DNA of 25,108 nt from the NCBI GenBank assembly GCA_019155205.2, contig JAHNZQ020000308.1:459150-484257 (forward strand), in the 5' to 3' direction. Both the position numbers and the translations under genes were made by a program. Below are positions 1-7,848 of this stretch, piece by piece (the stretch's first letter is position 1; each line of letters opens with the position of its first letter). Under the pieces are notes generated by a model. The model was not told the origin of the DNA. It was given only the letters and a program-made list of their open reading frames with translations, and did not search any database. The DNA is from Gracilaria vermiculophylla (taxonomy: Eukaryota; Rhodophyta; Florideophyceae; Gracilariales; Gracilariaceae).

Positions 1-956
1 GACACAATACCTACAGGGGCAGCGTCATGAAACGTCACCTTCCGCAGGCGTGGGTAAATTGCACGTACATATCGATCCACAAAGGAGGTACCCAATATGC
101 ACTGTGCGGCCAAGTTGGTCGCCACGAGGAACCAAACTTTCACCTGTAAGGAGCCCAACCGGAGGTACAAGGGGATTGCGCAGAGGATAGTCAATGCTCG
201 TCGCAACGAATCGCGTACCGTCGGGAGCTTGCCAGTCCTCAAGGAGTCGAGAGCAGACCGCGGGAGAACGTCGGCGTGCACCAGGTTGGGGCCAGCTCCG
301 GTATCGAGGATAGCGCGCACCGTGGTGGAGGCGAGCGGGGAACATCCTATAGAGGCGAACACCTTGTAGTTCTCACGGCGGAGCGTGCAGACAGAATCCT
401 CAAAGGTGTCGAATGGGTCCAACGGGATTGGGGGGCCCGCCGATTCTGCGTCGACGGAGCAGACGGCCTCTCCCCCTTTCCTAAAGGCGACCTCTGTGGA
501 GCTGAGGCTCGACGATTAGGAGCCACGCGGAGCCTCTACGCGTGGTCCGGAGAGATCTCCTGGTTGGAGAGGGGCTGAGATTCAGTCAGGGACGGCTTCT
601 CCGGTTGAGAATTGAGATGCGACGTGTTCCCCTAGGGGGCAACCGGTTTGGATACAGGTATCTGCGTTGCTGGTGGAAGTGACAGTGGAACAGGCTGCTC
701 TCCCGGTGGAGCGCAGTACCCGTAGTTTCCTTGGGGGGGAGCGGATGTCGCGATAAGCGGTTCGATAACTTCCGCTCTCCGTTGGCGTGTCCTTACCATC
801 CTGGAAGTTCTTTTTCCGTTTCTGCAGGATGGCAGCCCTCATTGCTGGGGATAGAGTCGTACAGTATACGGGCTTTCGAGAGAAGCAAATCCTGCAAGGC
901 GGTGGGTAGCCTCGTGGGTTCGATAATCGGACACTCCTATAAGATTCTGCCGAGGC
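1..956 (-). pseudogene. Retrotransposon linker and aspartic protease (start of pol), interrupted
   Basis: Continuing in the gag frame after the TAG at 957, the minus strand encodes a basic linker, TGA at 582-584, TAA at 516-518, and then an open stretch to base 1. Around 310-265 this stretch encodes VRAILDTGAGPNLVHADVL, the catalytic DTGA signature of retropepsins (one Asp per monomer, dimeric enzyme), and near 85 CILGTSFVDRY, which matches the ILG-x-D/N-F motif near the retropepsin C-terminus. Known role: maturation cleavage of Gag-Pol. The motifs are intact but the frame before them is broken twice. A short Cys-containing segment (CRIC, about 895) is not a CCHC knuckle. The rest of pol lies outside the window. 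Confidence 0.75.
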
Positions 957-2810
957 CTACGAGGTGGGAGACGAGGATGTCCTCGTCCTAGACGGTGCTC
1001 TCTGAGATGAGGCGTATGTGAGTGGAAGGGCCTCTTGCTCTACTGCGAGCGTGAGTTCGTCGACCTCCTTTGAGGTGCTGGGGTCGAACTTCAGGGCGGA
1101 TGCCCGACGGTTCCTTATTGTCTCCGGTTTGTCCGAAAGTGGAGCCTGGATGCGACGAGTGGCATGATGGCTATCCCTACAGGATTCCGCGAAACGTGCC
1201 AGCTCTCTATAGGTGGTCTTTGGGTGCGTTGTCAGGTGATTACGCACCCTAACGCGGATCGAGGGAAGGAGTCCCTCGACAAACAATGACTTCAACCGCC
1301 GTTCGGAGTACGCGTTCACACACCGTAGGGCCCTCGTCCACAACTTCATTGAGAACTCCGTCTCGGTCATTCCCGTGTACTGCATGTAAAAGGTGACGTC
1401 ATCGTCAGCATCGGCTATTACCTCGTCCGTGGTATATCTTCTGTGGAGGAAACTCACCACCTCCGGGTACGTCGTCAAGATCTCTGTTCCAAGATCATTT
1501 ACAATGGCACTCTCTCCCGTGAGGAGCGGCCGCACCAACCAGTGCGCTTGGCCTATGAGGTAGAACGGAAAGCACCATACGGTGGCACCTTCATCGACAC
1601 CATTGGTATTCCAAGCTGAACGGAAGCGCGTGAGAAAATTCAACACCGAGATGGGGTCTTTGCCTGAGAAGGAGTGCTTCTTCATGTAAATACCCATAAG
1701 GCGCTGGATCTTCGTGTGTCGTTTAGCAACCGGCACGTCGTAAAGAGTGGAGCGATCATTCAACCTGTAGGTGTCATAATCCACCACTTTGGCGAAGAGG
1801 TCGTTAAGCGGGACGACCTTCCTGACCCTTTTGCTTTTCTCTTTGGGAGGTATACTTTCCTCCCAGCTGGAGCTGTTTACGGATGCGGAGTCTGAGCTTC
1901 TCTCCAAATCGATGTCTCGCTTTCTTCTTTTTTCCCTCCATCTCTTACGGCGTCCTTTCTTAAGGTGGTCTGGGTGACTGACGATGCCCCCGCTATTGCT
2001 ATTCAGCCAAGTAGTATCCTGTCCTTCTCTCCTTGGTTGAATTCCTTCGCGACTGGTATCCTGTCCTCCTTCACGGGGCATCAGGTCCAGACGGTGCATA
2101 GCAAGATTCCTTAGGTGGTCCCGTTTCCCTACGGCAGTATCCTTTCTTTCTCTGGCGTAGAGGCTGGCAGTATCCTGCCCTTCTCTGCCTGGGGTCACCT
2201 TAGATGTTGATAGATGGAACTTCTCTTGTACTGAAGAATAATTTTGAAACGCCGCCGCTGGGAGCAACTGCGCGGTTTGGGAACAAACCTCCGCATAGAT
2301 AACATCTGAGATCACCTCTAGAAAAGGGTCGGAATCCAGCCAAGCATGCACAGCATGGTGAGCGCTCTCCATTGCAATTTCCTCCGCAACGACGTGGCAG
2401 CGCGCTCCGAAGTGTGCTACAACACCGGCAGGAATTTTTTCGACCAGCTCTTCTGAAAGGCAATCTATAAGGCACGGGGCCACAGACTCCAGGAGAGAGT
2501 TAGCCTCCGGGTGTTTCCATCCCTGCAGCTCCTTAGATGGCGGCTGCGATGCCGTGTGCGGTTCTTAAACCTCCATGTCGGCGTTCTTCAGAGGTTTCGC
2601 GGGGAATTTCGCTTGCCTCCGATCATGCAGTCTCCTAAAGCAATCCATGAAACGCTCCACAGAGGAGCCAGGATTCCTAAGGAGACTTCCAGGGTCCTCC
2701 AGTCTGGCGGCCATCTCCTGGGGAGCACTAGGCGTGCTGCGCCGACCAATGGAGTTCGCTGCTTGAAGGTCTTGTAGGGGGGTTTCCATTGGGGGTTCAG
2801 AAGAGTCCAT
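957..2810 (-). pseudogene. Retrotransposon gag, interrupted
   Basis: The frame opens at an ATG at 2810 (MDSSEPP...), meets TAA at 2565-2567, then stays open for over 500 codons to a TAG at 957-959. The second half has the look of the retrotransposon gag (capsid) family: a KKHSFSGKDPISVLNFLTRF stretch followed by WCFPFYLIGQAHWLV, where Gag capsids typically carry an F-x-G-x-DP motif before the capsid helices. The middle is highly basic (KKGRRKRWREKRRKRD). Just upstream of it lie imperfect repeats of an REGQDT-like hexapeptide. The role would be the structural protein of the virus-like particle. The early TAA separates the N-terminal 81 codons, so this copy is probably broken; the other reading is that the long segment starts internally, but it has no early ATG. 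Confidence 0.75.
2011..2187 (-). repeat. Degenerate repeats within gag encoding REGQDT-like motifs
   Basis: On the plus strand, variants of AGTATCCTGTCCTTCTCT recur at about 2013-2030, 2056-2070, 2137-2152 and 2169-2186. In the gag frame they encode REGQDT, REGGQDT, RERKDT and REGQDT. Spacing is irregular (roughly 20 to 80 bp), so this looks like an old expansion of a short unit and not a regular satellite. Confidence 0.6.
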
Positions 2811-3117
2811 ATAGGAGTAGGTCAGGGATGATTTTCTTACACTTCCGAACCACCTCAAGGCATAATTCCACTGCTGGGATCCGATGGTTGCATACTAGAA
2901 ACACAGTTCTGCTGCGACTTTTGGGAATCCTTTAGGAAACTGACCTTCTAAGTCGGGAGACCAGATGTGGCACTGTCAGTTCTCCTTTCGAGGCAGTAGG
3001 GCCCATCATCCGTTAGGAGTTCTGGTTGACTTCAGAGGTGCGTCTTCCTAAAAGTGGTCTCCGAAAATCGCTGTCGCGAGCCGCAGGAATTCTGAAAGGG
3101 GATCCGCAGACACCAAA

Positions 3118-3334
3118 TAGAGAGGGAGGTTCACTGGGCGGACAATGCTCTTACAGGTGCTGCTATGATGCGACCTGGGGATCGGCGGCTTAGAAAACTG
3201 AAGATGATCAACGAAAGTCTCCATCCGGAAAAGCAGATGAAGACTCAAGAGTGCTTTCTTTACTTCCCGAGAGGTAAAGCTCGACCGGCAGATTAAGTAT
3301 CAAGTCAGGAGCCCGCCTCGGCAGGTCTTACTAC
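3118..3334 (-). repeat. Putative 5' LTR of the minus-strand element
   Basis: This is assigned from its position directly before a TGG-starting possible primer-binding site and leader, and from patchy similarity to the plus-strand LTR next to it. Both carry a GTAGTA start, a shared block TAC..AAT.TG.CCGG.CG, and a similar end just before TT-TGGTG. The 3' end reads CTA where CA is expected, consistent with decay. The outer boundary at 3334 is set by the junction with the neighbouring LTR and is approximate. Confidence 0.5.
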
Positions 3335-3529
3335 TGTAGTAGCTACCCGCAAAAAATTACTTCAATAAATACAAATTTGACCGGCCGTTAAGGATAGTGT
3401 AGCGCACGCGTGCCGAAGTATGCAACACGTGGCTCATTTAATAAAATAAGAGCCCTCCATAAGAATATCACGCCATAAAGCCACACGATTATATTTTCTT
3501 AGGACCCACTGTACTACAATTCTTCTTCA
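3335..3529 (+). repeat. Putative LTR of a second, plus-strand element
   Basis: The segment begins TGTAGTAG and ends TTCTTCTTCA, the TG...CA termini expected of an LTR. It is followed after two bases by TGGTGTTTGCGG (3532-3543), a possible primer-binding site. It contains AATAAA at about 3364. It is more AT-rich than the minus-strand LTR and head-to-head with it. After this LTR only about 160 bp of related leader is recognisable, so the element is truncated or eroded. Confidence 0.5.
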
Positions 3530-3690
3530 TTTGGTGTTTGCGGATCCACTTTCAGAGTTCCACCGGTTTGCGATAGCGACTAACGGCAACCACCTTTAGG
3601 AACTCGCGCCTTGGCAACTAACAAAATACCTAACGGATGTTGTGCACTACAATCTCGAAAGAAGAATAGACGGTATCACAGTTCTGTTAA
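3530..3690 (+). repeat. Retrotransposon leader, inverted copy of 2962-3117
   Basis: This segment aligns base by base with the minus strand of about 3117-2962. Shared blocks include TTTGGTGTxTGCGGATCC, CTTTCAGA, TTTAGGAA, CCTAACGGATG and CTCGAAAG. The two copies differ by many substitutions and small indels. Both start with a possible primer-binding site TGGTGTYTGCGG, complementary to a tRNA 3' end ...CGCARACACCA. The tRNA is not identified. A coding function is not apparent. Confidence 0.6.
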
Positions 3691-3836
3691 ATATTTTTTG
3701 GCGCCTGAGAGTAGTTTACGGACTTTTCCAGAACTTCCAAAGTCGTGTACATCATCAACATACACATGTAGTTCATCTAGGCTATCATTGAAAAAATGAT
3801 AGATATCTTTCTTGAACATTTTTAAGCTTTCTTGCA
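3676..3836 (-). pseudogene. Possible reverse-transcriptase fragment (YVDD box)
   Basis: On the minus strand a frame after a TGA reads through MQESLKMFKK to FFNDSLDELHVYVDDVHDFG and on to LSGAKKYLTEL followed by TGA at 3678-3676. The FxNDxLxxL..VYVDDV arrangement resembles the catalytic YxDD region of LTR-retroelement reverse transcriptases, and the following HDFG and KKYL are plausible but weak. No upstream RT motif is visible. Alternatively it is the last exon of a small unrecognised gene, since TTGTGACAG just before it could be a splice acceptor, or it is chance. Confidence 0.25.
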
Positions 3837-4915
3837 TCTGTCACAATGCTCAAATTTCTAACTTTGATCAACATCGTTTTTATTGGCGGTACTGTAGAGG
3901 GACCACAAAGTTCTGAATTATATAGTTTAAAAAGAAAATAAAGCTTCTTACAATAGTGCCATACAAAAAGGCGCAAAAATGCCCAACGAACGAAAGCACT
4001 CAAACAAAATCTATGGTAAAGCACTCTAACAGCAAGCATTGCATTAATCATAGTTTGTATCAGGAGCAAACAGAAAACGGTGTGACATACCTTGACAAGC
4101 TTTAAAGTATATATTTCAAAACGATACTTATCGCAGAATAATATAAAGGTTGAGGTGCGAAAAAAGTCCTTTGCAATGCAGGAAAAAACACGAGGCATGA
4201 TGTACCGACAGAGATAGAGAACGAAAATCGATGTCGTCAGCAGTTCATAATGCACGTCAAAAGCGATCGTTGAAGTAGATGTTGCGATCGAGATTGTCCG
4301 TGGATTGAAAAACAAAACAAAAGTATAAATTGAGAGGATTTAAAAAATATTAATATGCGTTCTAAATAAGTGTACCTCTGATTTTGCATTTCAAAAATGT
4401 AATTGGGGACGGTGCGACGCCGGCGACGCCGTGTTTTTTCGGCTTTAGCCAAACATGAGGTCCATCTTTTGAGTGTTCTCAGTAGCCTTCTTGACATCGG
4501 AGAGCCAGGTGAGGAAAGCCGTTCACAAAGGCTACTGAAAGACGCATCAAAATATCTTCTCCGAACGAATTCCAAAAGTGCCTACGGAAGAACTTGATTA
4601 TAAGTTGATCTCCAGAGTTTATTGATATCCGGAGCGACCTCTCCCGGATCCCCCTCCTTCCCGCGCTCGTCCGTCCGGCAACGTCTCCTCTGTTGCAAGC
4701 CAAAGAAGCTTGGCGAGCCTAGGAGCGACATAGGAAATACTTATTGCCGTTCTGACGGGGGAGGTGAGCTCTCAGACTGATTTGTAATGTCATCAAGTCT
4801 TTCGGCACGGAAACCTTGAGCAACACCATCAAATCTCGCTTGGTGAACGAGAATCTCCCAGTCACTATTCAAGGCCTCCAAGCAGCTATCGCCACGATTC
4901 CAAGCAGAAGAATTC
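3691..4915. other. AT-rich unresolved stretch with coding-like scraps
   Basis: No convincing gene is seen. Minus-strand frames with protein-like composition occur in three overlapping registers: INSGDQLIIKFFRRHFW... (about 4625-4482), FLTWLSDVKKATENTQKMDL... (4519-4445, preceded by a stop) and EVAPDINKLWRSTYNQVL... (ending near 4588). They could be exons of one gene with tiny introns or a frameshifted remnant, but I could not assemble a clean model. A long Phe/Leu/Tyr-rich minus-strand frame at 3785-4315 looks like a by-product of AT richness. A good plus-strand donor-like CAG|GTGAGG lies at 4508-4513. Confidence 0.4.
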
Positions 4916-4917
4916 AT
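4741..4917 (-). CDS. Possible small divergent ORF (58 aa), unrecognised
   Basis: An ATG at 4917 on the minus strand opens a 58-codon frame ending TAA at 4741. It begins MNSSAWNRGDSCLEALNSDW and continues EILVHQARFDGVAQGFRAER, then ends in a Ser/Pro-rich tail. Its start overlaps the hydrolase start within the tetranucleotide CATG (4915-4918), which is unusual for two real divergent genes. The DWE...RFDGVAQGF segment faintly recalls the N-terminus of Yae1/Lto1-type proteins, but the Gly-repeat that defines them is absent here. It may be a first exon, a uORF-like transcript or a shadow of the hydrolase promoter. Confidence 0.2.
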   Translation of the reverse strand: MNSSAWNRGDSCLEALNSDWEILVHQARFDGVAQGFRAERLDDITNQSESSPPPSERQ

Positions 4918-6058
4918 GGCTCGTTGTAAAAAGCAGAACTCGCTTTGTTTTCCGCCACTGAGAGGCACTTCGTTCTCCCTTTCCACTGTTCATGTTTCAT
5001 CGTTCACTCCGAAATACAACTCATTTTTGTGCTCCCGGTATGTACATCGAAACGATATCGTAACGGGATGCAGAAGAATAGTGCCAAGTGCGGCGACGAC
5101 TGAACATGTAAATCATGATACACAGAAGCTCCCAAGACTACAAAGATACTACGAAACCTTTACATGGCGCGGTTATTCGATCAATTACAAGGTGGAGGGG
5201 TTTCAAACCGGTGTGTACCCAGTACTCATTATTCACGGGTTCGGGGCATCCATTAACCACTGGCGCAAGAACATCCCAGCGATGGTAGAGACAGGAAAAC
5301 TTAGAGTGTACGCCATCGATTTACTCGGTTTTGGAGGCTCAGATAAGGCCAGTCCGAAAGAAGTTCAATACGGCTTGTCACTATGGAGCGAACTAGTGTG
5401 TGATTTTATAGAAGCCATGAATGAAAAAGAGAAATGGAGTTTAATTGGCAATTCAATTGGGTCTCTGGTTAGCCTCATGGCAGCCACAGAGCTCGGACCA
5501 CAAAAGATCCGCGCATGCTCGCTGATGAACTGCGCCGGAGGCTTAGCAAGCTTTCGATACTCAGAACTGAACCCAATCCAAGCAGTGGTTCTGTGGCTTT
5601 TCAACAAAATTCTTTTCAACCCAATCGTCGGACCTTACCTCTTTGAAAACTTCCGCAAGCGTTCAACCATTGCCAACATTCTCAAGCAAGTGTACATTGA
5701 AGAGAAGGCAATCACCGCCGATCTATTAGATATTCTTTGCGAGCCTGCGATGGATGAGGGAGCGTGTGATGTTTTCCTAGCCATTCTGAATGCAGACTCG
5801 GGTCCATCACCAGAAGAGCTGTTACCTCAATTGACTTGGTGCCCTATCTTGGTCTTCTGGGGTGATAAGGATCCATGGACGCCTTTAGATAGGGGTTTTC
5901 ATGCGGGGATAAACTTCCCCAAGTATCACCCTTGCTTAGACCTTGAAATAATTCCAAATGCCGGGCATTGCATTCACGATGAGTGCCCAGAGGCTGTCAA
6001 CAGGTTGTTGGTGCCATTCCTGCTAGAACCTTCGTTTGAAGAGGAGCGAGGGTTGTGA
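4916..6058 (+). CDS. Plastid-type alpha/beta hydrolase (chlorophyll dephytylase/pheophytinase-like)
   Basis: Single exon, 380 aa. Residues 1 to about 75 are Ser/Thr/Arg-rich and poorly acidic, as in plastid transit peptides. The fold follows: oxyanion-region HGFGAS (108-112), YAIDLLGFGGSDK (132-144), nucleophile elbow GNSIGS with Ser180, the acid in WGDKDPWTP (Asp319) and NAGHCIHDE with His351. The triad is complete. HGFGAS...HWR followed by AIDLLGFG.SDK and LNCAGG (204-209) is typical of the plant/algal plastid group that includes chlorophyll dephytylase CLD1 and pheophytinase, which remove phytol from chlorophyll or pheophytin. Substrate is inferred from this similarity only. The ATG at 4916 is the first in frame. 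It is convergent with TSG101, the stops being about 200 bp apart. Confidence 0.85.
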   Translation: MARCKKQNSLCFPPLRGTSFSLSTVHVSSFTPKYNSFLCSRYVHRNDIVTGCRRIVPSAATTEHVNHDTQKLPRLQRYYETFTWRGYSINYKVEGFQTGVYPVLIIHGFGASINHWRKNIPAMVETGKLRVYAIDLLGFGGSDKASPKEVQYGLSLWSELVCDFIEAMNEKEKWSLIGNSIGSLVSLMAATELGPQKIRACSLMNCAGGLASFRYSELNPIQAVVLWLFNKILFNPIVGPYLFENFRKRSTIANILKQVYIEEKAITADLLDILCEPAMDEGACDVFLAILNADSGPSPEELLPQLTWCPILVFWGDKDPWTPLDRGFHAGINFPKYHPCLDLEIIPNAGHCIHDECPEAVNRLLVPFLLEPSFEEERGL

Positions 6059-6260
6059 ACGAGATGAGGAAAAGAGCCATACTGAGGAAGAACGAACTCA
6101 TGTTGGTAAATAGCATCGTAACACGTTTCCTTTTTTGTCGTTCTGAGATCCTCAAGAGTGAGGAATGTTATTAGTGCAGTTTTTGAAAACAAGAATAATA
6201 CGTATACGAAAAACATGATTGTGTGGCGAAAGAGAAGTCAATAAATGAATGGGGTCAATG

Positions 6261-7434
6261 TTAGACGTTGAAGGCGGCATGAGCAACTTGCTGCAGTCTC
6301 GGCGAAGCGTTGGGCATGGCAGAGTGACGGTCAGCGTGGAAATCGGTTGCGACGAGCAACTGTTGAATCTTCCGCAGCATGGCACGATGAAAGAATTGCA
6401 GACGAGCCAATTTGCGAACCTCCCTCATGTACGTGTCTGTGTCAATGACGCCTTTGTCAATGGCTTCGTCGATCTCATCTAGAGCGTCCGACATGGCAGC
6501 ATCGGCTGCCTTGGCGTGTAGGCTCTGTTCGCTGATTACTGTCGGAGGGTGAGTGAGTTGGTCTATGGATGAGTGGGCTGTTGGTGGCGGGTGGTGCGAA
6601 AGCCATTGTTTAAGCAGGGCTTGCTTGGCGGTGAGGACTTTGTGCTTATGCATTAGTGTTAGATATTGCTTTGTCTTGTGCTGATTGCGTGCATGGTTGG
6701 TATTTTCTATGGCAACAATATTCTCTTTTCGCAAGTGAAGCTGCTTAAGGTGGTGGTTGGCGGCTTGTCGACGCGTTTCCATCGTGGAGGTGAGACGAGC
6801 AGACAGGGTGCGCACGAGAGATTGTTTCTGGTGGTGGTGCGGTTGTGGGGTGTTGGTGACTAGGGAGTATACGGGGGGCTTGACGGAAAAGGCGTGGCGC
6901 ATTGCGTCGACGCACTGTTGCAAAGAGCTTGTGAGCGGGTCCCACTCCGACAGGTAAGGCAAATGCACGAAGCCATTTTTGGCGACGTGCTGGTGGTTTT
7001 GGCGCAGCACCATGGTGCTTGTGGGGACGACGAAGATGTGCGGCGGACCTAGAGGGTGATAAGCCATGACCCAAATGTGGACAGGAATCTTGTAGGTGGC
7101 GCCCTTGTATTCAATTGGGACGGTTCCACGCAGAGCGACGAGGCGCTGCGCACTGCGCTCGGGACGGAAGCTGGCCAAAATGGCGCGCAATGTGGGGTAG
7201 CGAACGCAGCATTGAATGATGTCGTGAATGACGCGCGGCTCGTTGTGCGGTTGGTATGCACGCGACTGTTGCTGCGGGGCGTTGGGGGGGGGGCGGGAAG
7301 GGAGCAGGGATAAGACACGTGTGTTAGAGGGAGGGCGATGAGGAAGGCGACGAGGGAGGGCGGTGACTTACGATACAGGCCCTGATGTGCTGTGGGATCT
7401 GCAGCGGCACTGGCGCGCGCGGGGAGGTCGGCAT
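6261..7434 (-). CDS. VPS23: ESCRT-I subunit TSG101/VPS23
   Basis: Two exons on the minus strand: 7434-7372 (21 codons from ATG, MPTSPRAPVPLQ...) and 7271-6261, separated by a 100-nt intron with GTAAGT donor and CCGCAG acceptor; joined, it gives 357 aa. Residues about 15-155 are a UEV domain, a ubiquitin-conjugating fold without the catalytic Cys: GTVPIEYKGATYKIPVHIW, then GPPHIFVVPTSTM, then HLPYLSEW, all diagnostic for TSG101/Vps23. A His/Gln-rich linker and a probable coiled coil (about 173-243) lead to the C-terminal steadiness box, AIDKGVIDTDTYMREVRKLA (291-310). Known role: ESCRT-I binding of ubiquitinated cargo at endosomes and membrane scission. Exon 1 is inferred from the splice signals and from helix 1 of the UEV domain. 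The first in-frame ATG is assumed. Confidence 0.88.
7272..7371 (-). other. Intron of TSG101/VPS23
   Basis: A 100-nt GT-AG intron with donor GTAAGT at 7371 and acceptor GCAG ending at 7272, phase 0. Removing it joins helix 1 of the UEV domain (...QIPQHIRACI to QQSRAYQPHNEPRV...) in frame. A second AG six bases further in would also keep frame. Confidence 0.75.
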
Positions 7435-7493
7435 ACGGGGAGTGTTGTGGCTGGCGGGGGCGGCGAAGGGGAGCTGCTCTGGCCGCGGAGGGT

Positions 7494-7545
7494 GGCGCGG
7501 GACGTCGGCGCGAGACGTCGGCGCGGGACGTCGGCGCGGGACGTC
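7494..7545. promoter_or_regulatory. Four-copy 13-bp array with GACGTC palindrome cores
   Basis: Four exact-period units GGCGCGRGACGTC run at 7494-7506, 7507-7519, 7520-7532 and 7533-7545; only the second differs, by one base. Each carries the palindrome GACGTC, the core of CRE/ATF-type bZIP sites (TGACGTCA). The array lies 60-111 bp upstream of the TSG101 ATG at 7434, a promoter-proximal position. Binding by a bZIP factor is inference. Confidence 0.5.
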
Positions 7546-7596
7546 GGCAGAGCAGCAGCGGTGGAGCGCGAGGGCCGCGGTGCCGATGCATGCAGT

Positions 7597-7642
7597 AGGT
7601 CATCAAGCGTGCAGCAGGCCATCAAGCGTGCGCCAGGCCATC
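7597..7642. repeat. 19-bp direct repeat, two full copies plus partial
   Basis: AGGTCATCAAGCGTGCAGC (7597-7615) is followed directly by AGGCCATCAAGCGTGCGCC (7616-7634) and by a partial third copy AGGCCATC (7635-7642). It lies about 160 bp upstream of the TSG101 start. Confidence 0.7.
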
Positions 7643-7848
7643 CGTCACTGCAAGTGCGCAGCGCGCTGGTGACAGTTACGGCGAACGTTGGAGCCAGTGT
7701 CGGGGAGGGGGAGCCGGGGGTGCTGGGCGCCACGTTGTGCATCTGGCGGCTGTTTACTGAGTTGGTGCAGGGCCCCGTGTGAGTACACGGGTACCACGTG
7801 AAAGCGTTGTCCACGCGGCGCTTGCGGTGCCGTGGCACCCGTGGCCGC

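Larger units (their letters stand above)
1..3334 (-). mobile_element. Decayed LTR retrotransposon, minus strand, truncated by window edge
   Basis: Read on the minus strand, the element runs from an LTR (about 3334 to 3118) through a TGG-initiated possible primer-binding site (3115 downward), a leader, a gag region (about 2810 to 957) and an aspartic protease (about 480 to 1); any reverse transcriptase and integrase would lie beyond base 1. The gag-then-protease order and the protease motif DTGAGPNLV suit an LTR element, most likely Ty3/gypsy-like, but without the RT/integrase order the superfamily is not proven. Gag and protease share one reading frame, interrupted by four stop codons (TAA 2565-2567, TAG 957-959, TGA 582-584, TAA 516-518), so this copy looks inactive. 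No CCHC zinc knuckle is evident in gag. Confidence 0.8.
7435..7848. other. Intergenic, GC-rich, with two repeat clusters
   Basis: These 414 bp separate the VOC gene (stop at 7849) from the start of TSG101 on the same strand. The stretch is strongly GC-rich and holds the GACGTC array and the 19-bp direct repeats listed separately. Open frames here are by-products of GC richness; no gene is supported. Confidence 0.6.

Noticed and set aside
905..935. GGTTCGATAATC resembling a tRNA B box
   Set aside because: It falls in the retrotransposon gag-pro linker; no acceptor or anticodon stems can be drawn.
1674..1977. Plus-strand open frames opposite gag
   Set aside because: Antisense shadows of the gag frame.
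3785..4315. 176-codon minus-strand open frame
   Set aside because: Composition is dominated by Phe, Leu, Tyr, Cys and Ile as expected from AT-rich DNA, with no domain or clear start.
4403..4597. Plus-strand frame with LLSVLSSLLDIGEPGEES, considered as a GTP cyclohydrolase I fragment
   Set aside because: Only a loose match to the GED-x-REGL region, no catalytic segment follows, and the frame starts at TTG.
7497..7642. CRISPR-like array
   Set aside because: Units are tandem without variable spacers, and the context is eukaryotic.
7363..7838. Several long open frames on both strands
   Set aside because: They overlap each other and the repeat array in very GC-rich DNA, where stop codons are rare; none looks like a protein.
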